A program made the position numbers and the translations under genes. The notes beneath the pieces are model-generated. The model saw only the letters and a list, made by a program, of their open reading frames with translations. It did not search any database and was not told the origin of the DNA. Source: Mesotaenium endlicherianum (taxonomy: Eukaryota > Streptophyta > Zygnematophyceae > Zygnematales > Mesotaeniaceae). From it: 31,680 nt of DNA. Positions within the stretch are counted from its first letter, which is position 1. Each line of letters starts with the position of its first letter. Of this stretch, positions 22,166-31,680 are shown in pieces. The stretch spans positions 156,184-187,863 of the forward strand of contig WELA01008857.1 of NCBI GenBank assembly GCA_009602735.1, in the 5' to 3' direction.

Positions 22166-22616
22166 GATGAAAAAGAAATTTTGTATGAATGTGTACAGAG
22201 TTATAGGCGGATTGGTAGGTAGGTAGGTGGTAAAATGTTGGTTCAGCAATTTTTTGGTACTTTTTTTATTTTTGATTTTTTAATTCTTTAGTTTTTTAGA
22301 AAAAACCAATTACATGAGCATGTAGAGTTCACCTCTGCCTACACACCAAAAATACGGCATACATTGAAATGCACATGTAGCAGGACTTATGAGGGTGTGA
22401 AGACTAAAATGTCAGGTTTTTTAGCGTAATTTTCATTTAACTTCAAAAACTCTTCAAGACTGAAAACACCTTCAAATTTCAAACTTGAAGTTGTTATGGA
22501 ATCCTCTTAAATAGAAGAACAGTCATGCAAAGTACTAGCATAACACAATGCCAGGTTGTTGACATATGCCACTTAAGACATGCATGAAAAAAAGTCACAT
22601 CTCAAGAAGTGAGCGA
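22166..22616. other. Leader and flank of the transposase-like gene
   Basis: On the minus strand this precedes the transposase-like ATG. It has a (GTAG)-type run at 22215-22230, T-rich tracts at 22250-22300, and no gene. The right end of the element should lie here or further right, but no inverted repeat matching the 18.0-18.6 kb flank was seen. Confidence 0.4.
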
Positions 22617-23460
22617 CTTATCGCCTACTTTTGCATATGTAGCTCACGGGCCTTATCTTGGGCTGTGGTGCTTAGAATGGGCTATAAGTTGACCAGTAAC
22701 ACTACGGGGGGGTGCAAAATCTAGTAGAACCATTTTCAGATCCGTACTCCAAGTGTTTCTGCATTGTAAGGACTGGCATGCTTCACATGTGTGAGAAACT
22801 CCATATGTCACATTTTGGAGGCTCACAGCCTGGTGTGATTTGATGCAAACTGATTTTTTTTTTGATCCATGGTTACCCAGTTGGGTCCTTAATGCCTCCT
22901 GAAAATCTAGGGGGAATCAAGAAATGTGAGTACAACTTATGGCCATCTGATGAAGTGAAAGAATAGTGCAACTTGTAATATTTTTCCAATTATTGCTTAC
23001 TTTTGCAGATTTCGATTTGTGTGCATATCTTGGGTCTCACTGAATGGAATGGCCCAAAACTTCATCAATAGCTCTATGGGGGCATGAAAAATCCAAAAAT
23101 AAATAAATCAGATCCGTACTACAACCATACCGCATTTTACGGACGGCCACTCTTCACATGTGTGAAAAGCGCCACATGGCAAAATTTGGAGGCCCATAAC
23201 TTAAATAAATTCTATGAAAATTAATACAGTTTTTATTTCATGGCTACCTATGAGGGTCCTTAGTAAACTCTCAAAAAATGGAGTCCATTAGGAACTTTTT
23301 GAACAACTGATGGTCATTTGTATGAAGCAGCAAGAATGAGAGAAAGTGACAATTTCCACTTTTGTCGACATATTCTTCAATTTCACTAAAAGTGCAATAA
23401 CTTATGGAGAATATGTCAGCTGTGTCTGAAACTTTAAGGAGGTCTACGTATGAGGGTTAT
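22617..23460. repeat. Diverged tandem repeat, unit about 371 bp
   Basis: Blocks recur in the same order 371-372 bp apart: GCCTACTTTTGCA (22623) and GCTTACTTTTGCA (22995); CAGATCCGTACT (22737 and 23109); CTTCACATGT (22781 and 23152); TTTGGAGGC (22814 and 23185); GGGTCCTTA (22883 and 23254). A partial third unit starts near 23355. Between blocks the units are clearly diverged. This may be a satellite fragment or the non-coding part of a larger element. No coding potential was seen. Confidence 0.75.
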
Positions 23461-25740
23461 CTCTTAGTTTTCCAAATTTCAGACCATTCCAATAAAACCG
23501 CCGCAAATGGCGCTATAAAGTACCTAAGTGTCCAAAAAATGGGCATTTGCGCTGCATGAGACCGCGTCGGATGAGCAAGGTTTTGCAGTAGGACCGTGCT
23601 ACCACCTGGCAGGCTAGGATGATGGCACGCACAAGGAGAAGTGGCATGTTTGCTTCTCAAATAACTTCTACGACTAGACCCTAGCCAAGTCCTGCCCGTT
23701 GTCACCCAAATCAAACCATAACTCTTCCAAAAACCTCCCTGGAAAAGCAGAGGAGGTTAAGGCAGTGCAGAGATAACGCGGCTTTATCTTTATGATGAGA
23801 ATAATGTACTTCTGGGATGTATTTAATAAGAAGGTAGCTAGCACGGTGCAATTAAGTTGACGAGGGGCACCCACATTGGCTCCTCCATTCCGACCACCAT
23901 GCACCACCATTGCTCAAAGTCTCAAGCTTGTGTTGACTGCTCTGCACCGTATCGAAGCTGGTATCATTGTCCACAAGCTGATACAGTCTAGGCAATCAAT
24001 GAGGAAGACACAAATCTCAACCTCAGTGGCCTTACCGCTTTGCATGTGGAGGCACGTATGTAGAGAAGATGATACAGTGCTTAACCATGAACTCGGCAGA
24101 ATGACATACAACATCATTACTCGAGCACGATGTGACTACGAGTTTCGTCGGAGAGTAGCTTAAAGTATCGCATACAACTCTACTATAATACCTCTTCCCC
24201 TTTATCACTAAGTCCTTTATAGTGATAGACTGTAGTCCCCTCCGAGGTCCCTCCCAAAAACAAGCAATGGTCACACATGTCAGTAATAGTCGCTCTTACG
24301 TAAAAGTATTGGAATGCATACCCTGATCTGCTAGGATTGTGTTTGCAATTATATTTCTAGAGAGAGAAAAACTAACTCAACCCTGTTTTGTAGGGGTCAC
24401 CACAAGAAGAATTTCAAGTGCAAGACAGTGTGGAAGCAAAGTGCTGAGTGGTAATTGTTTTGACAGGGAACTATACACGGATTGCACAGCGTGGCTGTAG
24501 CTCCCCCTGCTAAGTTCAAGAAGCCAAGTGTTCGCTACTTCTTCAAATCTGCCCATACATATTGAGGGGCTCTCACCCTACTTGCTATAATTCCCAGGAC
24601 GCCAGGTTGACGATTGCGAAGGATCGGCGAGGAAGCCCAGCTCGGAGAACGAACAGTTGTTGCAAGGATATGCACAATCAATGTAAATGTTCTCCTGGTG
24701 AGGTCGTCTCTCGAAGAACCAGTCGCCCAACGCTCGCTTCATTGTCTGTGAAGCCAGCCATAGCACAAACTCTTAGCTCAGATGTGACAGAGAAGACCAA
24801 CAGGCAAATACTGCACACGTCAGTAGAGTGAGGGGAGAAAAGAACCTTCTTTTGCGCACAACCCGCCACAACGATGGCAAGACGAGCAAGGTGTGCGGGA
24901 GGCAATGGCGGGTTGCTGGACACCTCACTTGTTGATCACGCACTTTCGACCACCACTTGCACAACTTTGAACATGACGGCAACATCTGCTACACATGGCA
25001 AGGCCGCCATCACTTGGGGCTAGAAGGAAACTGACGGCCTCCGTCGCCAGCAGGTCATGCGGCGTGAGCCACCCATGTGTATGATGTACGTGGACAAGCA
25101 CTCAAACGCGCCAATCCTCCAGTGCATGCAAGGGCGGGCTCAGCGAACAAACGATAGCAGTATGATGCGTGATGGCTGGGGGGAGAGTGCCAGTAAAGCA
25201 AGCGACTGTACGAGTTGCACGCAGGTATGACTGGGGGTGTTTTTACTGCCAAGCAGTCACGTCCTTGCGTTGGATCTATATTGAGGGACTCTCGGGAATT
25301 GAGGCCTACCAAGTCCCTGTCTTTCTTGCGGCATGCGTGCGAAGGGGAAGGCACACTCGAGCACTTGGGGAGATAGACTAAGCGCTCCCCTGCCGTTTCC
25401 CAAGGACTAACACACAGAAATTGGGGCTGCGTGATAGCAGAACGGCCGGTTGCAACACACTGCTGCCTTCCACACTCATGACCGGGACTAAGAATCGAGC
25501 ATCTGACGGCCACCTGACCCCGCAGCAGGAACTTGCCTGAGGCTCCCGGCGCTTGTGTGCAGCTGTGACCAGGCACAAGCACGGCAGCCCATACATTTAA
25601 ACGGCGATATGAATAGTAGTCGGGTGTGAGAATGAGGATCAACTCCTTCTCATCGCGTGCCGTGCTCGTTACACGCATGGTTGCAGCGCCAGCCATCCGG
25701 TACATAGAGGAGCCATGTTTAGTGCCCCGCTCTGCCTAGT
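23461..25740. other. Mixed-composition stretch without a recognisable gene
   Basis: Several open frames exist (23876-24163 +, 95 codons; 25055-25705 -, 216 codons) but none shows a domain or family motif, and composition is typical of neither the AT-rich block nor the host exons. The minus strand at 25738-25830 has the look of a host intron: a GTGAGT donor after the last esterase exon, a long C/T tract and a CTCACAG. What follows to the left does not read as the expected esterase continuation. Confidence 0.45.
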
Positions 25741-25832
25741 CTGTGAGAGGAGGGGGGGAGAGGGGGGTGCGAGCCTTGGGGGGGGGTGTGGGGGCACAGC
25801 AGAGGAGGGGCAGGCGGGGGAGCCACACTCAC

Positions 25833-28150
25833 ACGTCGAGGAACATGCCGGCATCGGAGAAGCACTTCACGCGTGCTCCGGGCGGCAGCCGGCCGCGCGT
25901 GTGGTCGCAGTGCAGGAACGCGGCCAGGCCCCCCGCGGAGCACCCCCCCACCAGCACCTGCGCACGCGCGCACGCACAGCGAATAGTCAACCCCAGGAAC
26001 AGGCTCCCCAGGACCTCGCATGAGTTGGCAGATGCTGGCACCATACACACGCACACACGCATGAGCTCCTCCTATACAGACGTGTCTGAACAACAGCAAT
26101 GCGAGCCGGGGGCCCACCGGAGAATTGTCACGAGCCACTACGGAGCAGGTTGCTCGCTTGCATTTTCCGGCCAGGCTTGACAATTCGTGAGGAGGGAGAG
26201 GAGAGGGGAGAGGGGAGAGGAGAAGGGGGAAAGCGGAGGAGGGGGGAGCGGCAAGCGGAGAGAGGGGAGATTCCTGGGGTGGGCCTCGGCGGTCATGAAA
26301 GATGCTCGGCATACGCCGCTGCATGCTGGACGGGGGCCAGGGAAGCGCATGTCCATGTGCACTTACTCTACGGCTTCCCTCTCCTGGGCTCTGAGGCTGG
26401 CGAAGTACACTGCTACTCGATTCTTGTCCGAGACGCGGAGCAGGTCCGGCGAGATAGGGCGTCACATGAGAGAAGAAGAAGTTCACACACGAGCCGAGGA
26501 AGCGAGGAAGAGTGAAGCTTCAGTACACTCTATCGAGGTGCAAGAAAGCTGTGACGAGACACTGTCACAACCCCACAAGCCATGGCAGCCCGAGAACCAC
26601 CAGATGCAGGAGCAGGAGCAGGAGCAGGAGCTTGGGGCCTCGGCCTACCGGGGGGAGGGGTGCCCACCTGCATGGCGTTGGAGAGGCCGCGCTGGCGCAG
26701 AAGCTCCTCCAGGATCGCGTCCCGGATCCGCTTCCCTCTGAAGAACACCCTCTGGCCTCGGTCCTGCACGCCGGCATCCTCGAAGCCAGGGACGACAGCA
26801 AGAAATAAATCATCAGGCTCATGAGCAAGAAAAGGCTATCATCTCCCATGTGCAGAGACGGCAGCAGCAGCTCAGGAGCACAGCAGCAGCAGCAAGAGGG
26901 AAAGCATGCAGATGCCATGCACGAGCCCCCCACCGTCATTACCCTGCTACATCCACAAGGAACAGCATTCGTCTCCAGAAAAGACCAAACCTGGCCTGTC
27001 ATGCGTTGATGATTGGCTTCTGCTGAGCTTTTGTAGGTCAGATACACACGCGCACAAGTGGCAGGGGCGAGGGCTCGGTCACGGGTGTGAAGAATGTCAG
27101 TCACACCTGTGCATGCAACGTGGAGTCTTCACCTCCCATTGCCAGGAAACTACGTCAAACACGCAGCAGGCCACCTGGCAAGTGCCACACATTTGAATGT
27201 GTGTCGAGCTGCACTCAGTAGCAAACTCATTGTCGCACTCAGCTGCCAGCTCACCATTGCCATCAGCTGCTGCTCCTGCTTCTGCTGCTGCAGAGTAGTG
27301 CTTAGAATACCTCCCTCCCCGGCAGAGCACCATCCCACGTGAAACGTGATGCTTGCCACTGGCCAGGGGACCCTGGGCCGATCATCTAGAGACGCTCGAC
27401 GGGTGCGAGTCACGCCCACAGCATCAGAGGCAGAGCCAGTCAGAGCGTGCCACGTGTGCGTGGAATACCATTAGATGAGCTGGCAGCAGCCGCCCGGTCC
27501 ACATCAGGTACATGGTAGTATTCTCGGAACAGGGTGTGCGTCTGCTCACCCCCACGGGGACAGGTGTCGCGCGGTCGCCGGCGAACGATGCCCCGTCGCA
27601 GTACGCCAGGTACGCCACGTTCCAGTTGTGGAAATCTGGGGCAGGGGCCGAAGAGAAGGTCCACTCAGATGAACATACACATGCTCACAATATGGACCAG
27701 GTTTGACGTCGTAGATGCCCAGAAGAGCTCCCCCACTCGGATGCACACACACGGACAGGTGCATATTCCACTCGAAGAGCCAACGGGTGGTGCCCGTGCA
27801 AGCGTAGCAGCCGGCCACACAGGCTCCACACCCCCTCACCCCCTTCGCTGAAGCCAGCTGGCAGAAATGGCTGCAAGGGCAACACTTTGCACCGCACCCG
27901 CGCTGCACATTCTGTTCAGCTCGGTTCGGCACCACAAGGTCCAGTTCTTGACTGTCCGAAGGGGAGAGAGCTGCGAGCTTAGGAGGGTGCCAGCTGGAGC
28001 CAGGAAGTGCTCGCTGACCTGGATTGACAGCCGGGTCGTCGCTCAAGATGCCCGTGCCGTTCATCTGGAGGGGCAGCTGCAACGACGAGCCGAGGGCTGT
28101 TGTGCTCCTCTGCAGGCAGTCCTCATTGGTGTAGCACCACGCCCCCCCCT

Positions 28151-28183
<33 letters not shown>

Positions 28184-29394
28184 CGTCAGTGGCGTACGAT
28201 GAGGGAGCGATGAGAGCCCCCCCCCCCATGCGCGCAGGAGGAGCCCTGTCTGCCGTGGCGGGGGCTTGAGTTTCGGCCCGCAAAGATCTGAGCCTGACCA
28301 GCCCCCCAGGGGATCGGACTGCAAGAGCTCCCTTCTGCTGGATGCGCGTGTAGCACAAGGGAGTGGAGCAGGGGCTGGTAGCATAGGGTGGGAGCAGGGG
28401 CTGGGAGCACAGGCTGGGAGCAGGGGGGTAGTAGCAGGGGGTGGGAGCATTTGACATGCTGCTCTGCGTGTTACTTTGAAAGGCATTGCTGGGCTCCACG
28501 ACAGTGTTACAGTGTGAACGCGTCTCACTGTACGCTTCGGGGAGATTTTGGAGAGGAGGGGAGGGAGTGATTGACCAGCTAATGAGTTCGGAAGCAGGCC
28601 AAGTGCCAAAGTGCCTGAGGGACTGGTGTCTCTGAAGCAACAGTAGGGGATGTAGCTGTGCCAAAAGGCGGCATGGCAACCGTACGTAACTGCCGCCGAA
28701 AAGCTGAGACAGCGGAAATGCAGCAGGCAGCAAAGTAAAGCGCCAGGTGGCAGGGCACTGCTCTCACCTCGAAGAAGATGATCCACGAGGCATTGCCTAA
28801 CCCTGAGCCCGGCCGGAAGTAGTACCCAGGTGCACTCCCGTCCAGGCAGACTGCAGAAACAAGAAGACAAGAGAGCATGCAAAGCACATGAGTGCATGAC
28901 GTCGTCAGCGCATTGGAGGCGTGTGAGCCATTTGACTGGGCTGAGACTCACAAGCAGAGACTAAGAGTGTGACAACTGTCCTTGCCATGCGCAATAAAGT
29001 ATTTGGAGACGATTTTTCTGGGACATCATGATACTCAGCAGTAATGAGAGAGATTGCATTCAAGAAAGGTCAAAGTTTTGTGCGGTTGTGGCCTTCTTTG
29101 TGAAGCAGACAAAATGGGGCACACAGAGTGTGTATTTGTGCATTTTTCTTTCGGACATGCAATAAACAACACTTTCTCGGGAATGTAATCACGGTCATCT
29201 GTAAGCTCCTGCCAGTAGCAACGGCATTCGTGGTTATATGATACTTTACCTGCCCCTTCCTCAGCTGCATGAGAAGCTATGATCAGGGACAGTTGATCAG
29301 GCACAGTTCTCTTTTCGACGCACGGGGATGTAAGCGGTCCACGGATGGTTAGAATGGTGCAAGCCAGGAGGTCCACGACCAACAGGACTGACAT
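25833..29394 (-). CDS. Pectin acetylesterase / Notum-family hydrolase, 5' six exons (3' half not found)
   Basis: The family is secreted or Golgi-lumen alpha/beta hydrolases that deacetylate pectin-like glycans (plants, algae) or remove lipid from Wnt (animal Notum). Exons: 29250-29394, 28768-28850, 28019-28148, 27550-27635, 26668-26763, 25833-25957. All junctions are GT-AG and the phases agree, giving about 221 residues. Start: first ATG of the frame, [17 protein letters not shown], a signal peptide or anchor. Motifs in order: [16 protein letters not shown], then SWIIFFE spliced to [66 protein letters not shown], and [18 protein letters not shown] with nucleophile Ser187, then [13 protein letters not shown]. 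The family normally runs roughly 390-500 residues; the second half, with the catalytic Asp and His, is not visible downstream to the transposon block. Probably a truncated gene or an assembly/rearrangement junction. The exon 6 donor may be two bases earlier. Confidence 0.85.
28151..28183. repeat. (GCA)11 trinucleotide repeat abutting an esterase splice acceptor
   Basis: Eleven uninterrupted GCA units lie in intron 2 of the esterase gene, ending at the 3' splice site. On the coding (minus) strand this is (TGC)11, directly followed by the AG acceptor and the G-run that encodes the start of GGAWC. The repeat replaces a normal polypyrimidine tract. Confidence 0.92.
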
Positions 29395-29729
29395 TATGAA
29401 AATAAAGATTAGATTCTTACATGAGTGCACCAGGCCTTGTACAATGAAAGTTTACTGATGGCTGGTCTCAAAAATGAGCAGGCCACGTCTGGCGTCCGCA
29501 TCGATAAAGCGTTCCAACCTTTGGGAATACGATGTCTTCACGACAAGCCGGAATGCCAGAAATCCGCAGGTCAAGCAAAGCTCTTGTTTAGCTCTGTACA
29601 CTATCACGGCTCCACTCACCCATAGATGCCCACTAATGTGCAACTTGAATTACACTGGGCCCGTAACGTTTACTCACTTCGGAGCTGTCTTGGGGCATCT
29701 CGGAGGTTGTCATCGGTCAAGGTCAGCAT

Positions 29730-29990
29730 GCAATGGCTTGAAGTGACTTGAACTATGACATGATCATTTTGCCCCAATTTGGTTCGGACTTGCTTGGACT
29801 GGCTTCAGCTTCTGCGGCTTGAGCAGACTCGAGTGGGCTCGAGCCTCCAACCTGGAACTGTAAACTAGCTTGAACTGGCTTGAACTAGCATGAACTAGTC
29901 AACATGCTTATGGGAACCACGTGTACAGGTGACATGCAGCCTCTGTCGGTGTAAGTTGCACTAACGATACAAGGTGATACAAGGTGATAC
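29730..29990. repeat. Short tandem-like repeats (CTTGAACTGG and GATACAAGGT)
   Basis: The motif (G)CTTGAACT(GG/AG) and variants (GACTTGAAC, GCTTGGACTGG, GCATGAACTAG) recur at about 10-bp spacing around 29735-29755, 29790-29805 and 29868-29900. A second unit GATACAAGGT occurs 2.5 times at 29966-29990. Confidence 0.7.
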
Positions 29991-30423
29991 GAGTGAGCTC
30001 AGTTGCGCGAACTGGCACGAACGCTGTGAACGACCTCAAATGATGAGTGAATTTAGCACATACGCGCTCGCGTGAACTCCATTTTAAATTGTCTGAAAAA
30101 TGGGCATGACGGGCGATTTGCAAGCTCACACGTGTATTCGAGAAGATGTTTACCCGATGTTTATGCTTCTTAACGCTGGCGAATTTGACAAAGTTTAAAC
30201 TGGCGCTAAACTGGCCCTAAGCTATTCCCGAAAATGCATGCTATATACATGCTGGCGAAGCCATGCGGTCAATGTTGAGTAACATGACTGGATCACTGGA
30301 CAGTGCACTCGGATCTGCGGGATCACTTTACTGCTTTGTCTTTGTGCGAAAGACATCACATTCACGACGAGCAACTTAGGGACTCGCAATAGTGTGCGTG
30401 TTTTGGGAGCATTCTATATCCGG

Positions 30424-30624
30424 TCACATTCTCTCCATCAGGTCTCTCTCGACCTTTTCCAGGCCCACTTTATAACCTTTTTCATAGCGATCCTTGACCA
30501 CGGCCTTTGTTCGTTTAACCGAGGTCCTACCGTAATTTTCTATCCCTGACCGTAAACGAGTTGCCCAGGGTGGGTTGTCCGAGGTCCTCGTCCGAGATCC
30601 TAGAGTATTCCCTACTGGAAACAC
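30424..30624 (-). other. Unassigned 66-codon open frame, possible gene fragment
   Basis: The translation contains a charged, helix-like C-terminal half (KRTKAVVKDRYEKGYKVGLE and on to ERDLMERM) that looks more protein-like than the surrounding chance frames. It lacks an ATG at its start, and an in-frame TAA precedes the frame. No family was recognised. It could be a short exon or a retroelement remnant. Confidence 0.25.
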
Positions 30625-30798
30625 TTAGTCAGTTTTCCCCTCTTGGAGGACGACGGCGATCCCGCCTCAAAAGCAGCATGGAGCTCAGAGCTCCGCGCGT
30701 AACAGGCGTGGCAGGAGCGACTCGTCTTCATAGAGCCTAGATAATCTGCCAGCTGGCGGACCCCCATAGAGTCACCCAGAGATCCAGCAGGGGCGTTG

Positions 30799-31680
30799 AT
30801 GGCGGGACAAGGGAAAGGACAGCTGGCGGGCAGGATGAAGCAGCTGCTGCTGAGGAGGTACGTGCTAGTGCTGGCAACTGTCCTGATCCTGGCGGGCTTG
30901 CTAGTGCAGGTCAGCTTCGTCCGGCAGCCCCCCCAGAAAACGCGACACAGCAAGAGGAGACTTAGGCTGCAGGGCTCACCTGGGAAGACACCCTCGTCTG
31001 AGAAACCTGCGGGGGGGCTGTCTTGGTACGAGAAGCTACGGCTCCAGGACCAGGAGAGGCAGGCCAGGGAGCGTTCACACTCGGAGCCTCTAGATGCGTT
31101 GAAGCCCCCCTTTGAGTACGCAGCCAGGGGGGGACCGCGTGCGCTTCTGCCAACGGGGCACACGCATGCCGGCACGCCGGACAACAAGGCCAGGTACTTA
31201 CAAAACAGCCAAGAAGAGGAGCCGTGGGAGAAGGGCGAGGGGGAGGAGGACGAGGACGAGCAGGAGGAGGATGGGGAGAGAGAGGGGACGGGGAAGGGGG
31301 AGGGGGACGGGAAGGGGTCGGAGAAGAACGTACAGCTGGCAGCAAGGTATCGCCTCAGCGACGACTTCGATGCAGGGAGCGGGGACGAGTTCAGCTTCAG
31401 CCAGTTTGCGCGAGCACAGGCGTCTCAGGAGGACGCGAACGAGCGGGAGTCGGAGAATCAGCCGACGGACATGCACTTCCCTTACACGCAGAACCCCTCG
31501 GCCTCGTCCTCAGCCTCGGACTTGCCCTCAGGGGGCGGGCCCAGCTCCGCCTCCACAGGCCGGGGGCCGCCCCCCGAGTCGTCGCGCGTGGACAAGCGCT
31601 CGTGGTGGCAGAGGCTGACGCGTGCTCAGTCGCCGTCGTCGCCGCAGCCGCCCGACGCGGCCGCGGCTGGAGGGGGCCAG
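30799..31680 (+). CDS. Type II membrane protein, N-terminal part (Golgi glycosyltransferase-like layout), runs off the window
   Basis: An open frame starts at ATG 30799 (MAGQGKGQLAGRMKQ) and stays open for 294 codons to the last base of the window, so the 3' end is missing. A basic N-terminus (RMKQLLLRRY) is followed by one hydrophobic helix at about residues 23-40 (VLVLATVLILAGLLVQVSF), the signal-anchor layout of type II Golgi proteins. Then comes a basic patch (KTRHSKRRLRLQ) and a long low-complexity stem: a Glu/Asp/Gly-rich stretch at about 150-176 (EGEEDEDEQEEDGEREG and following GKGEGDGKG) and a Ser/Pro/Gly-rich stretch. A catalytic domain is expected beyond the window; none is visible, so a glycosyltransferase is only an inference from layout. 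An in-frame TAA lies upstream. The opposite-strand frame at 30612-31187 is its shadow. Confidence 0.65.
   Translation, partial: MAGQGKGQLAGRMKQLLLRRYVLVLATVLILAGLLVQVSFVRQPPQKTRHSKRRLRLQGSPGKTPSSEKPAGGLSWYEKLRLQDQERQARERSHSEPLDALKPPFEYAARGGPRALLPTGHTHAGTPDNKARYLQNSQEEEPWEKGEGEEDEDEQEEDGEREGTGKGEGDGKGSEKNVQLAARYRLSDDFDAGSGDEFSFSQFARAQASQEDANERESENQPTDMHFPYTQNPSASSSASDLPSGGGPSSASTGRGPPPESSRVDKRSWWQRLTRAQSPSSPQPPDAAAAGGGQ

Larger units (their letters stand above)
29395..30798. other. Divergent intergenic region with short-period repeats
   Basis: This lies between the divergently oriented esterase (-) and type II membrane protein (+) genes, so it should contain both promoters. It holds CTTGAACT-type imperfect repeats at 29730-29900 and GATACAAGGT repeats at 29966-29990. 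A minus-strand open frame at 30424-30624 reads like protein (see separate entry). No TATA box or other decisive promoter element was recognised. Confidence 0.5.

Noticed and set aside
23876..24163. 95-codon plus-strand open frame
   Set aside because: No recognisable domain and no splice or repeat context supporting a gene.
25055..25705. 216-codon minus-strand open frame next to the last esterase exon
   Set aside because: No family motif, no esterase Asp/His region, and no splice from exon 6 joins it in a convincing frame; likely chance.
30612..31187. 191-codon minus-strand open frame
   Set aside because: Mostly antisense to the signal-anchor gene, whose frame stays open to the window edge and has sensible membrane-protein layout.
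1..31680. tRNA, rRNA or CRISPR elements
   Set aside because: No tRNA B-box with a plausible cloverleaf, no rRNA-like blocks and no regular direct repeats with unique spacers were seen; a covariance-model scan would be the decisive check.

Overview
This window looks like nuclear DNA of a protist, most likely a GC-rich green alga; a prasinophyte-type alga is my best guess, from gene content only. Reasons: the genes are split by GT-AG introns of roughly 240-820 bp, coding exons are very GC-rich, and gene types are eukaryotic (SLC7/CAT-type transporter, F-box/LRR protein, pectin acetylesterase/Notum-like hydrolase, Golgi-type type II membrane protein). They are interrupted by an AT-richer block of transposon sequence. 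I cannot name the species.

Layout. 1-2728: no confident gene. 2729-7691 (+): a complete eight-exon amino acid permease of about 586 residues, closed by TGA. 7692-8934: convergent intergenic DNA. 8935-11402 (-): an F-box/leucine-rich-repeat gene whose reading frame is broken at two G runs and by one in-frame TAG; its first exon(s) were not found. 12854-16189: a piggyBac-family DNA transposon with TTAA target duplications, 14-bp perfect terminal inverted repeats and an uninterrupted 758-residue transposase on the minus strand. 16194-18604: AT-rich sequence containing a diverged dispersed repeat pair. 18605-22165: a tail-to-tail pair made of an unrecognised Cys/coiled-coil protein (+) and a DDE-type transposase-like protein (-), both crossed by in-frame TAA/TAG codons. 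22617-23460: diverged tandem repeats of about 371 bp. 23460-25740: mixed sequence without a recognisable gene. 25833-29394 (-): six 5' exons of a pectin acetylesterase/Notum-like hydrolase, ending after the catalytic Ser exon with no visible 3' half. 30799-31680 (+): the 5' part of a type II membrane protein, open to the window edge.

The host genes show no operon-like or pathway link to each other. The part most worth following up is the tail-to-tail unit at 18.6-22.2 kb. Its transposase has the order D - D - CxxC - Leu/His motif - E, comparable in outline to RAG1/Transib-type enzymes, and its partner protein matches nothing I know. All five in-frame stops in the two broken loci are TAA or TAG, never TGA. 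Simple decay explains this, but a code or readthrough test is cheap.
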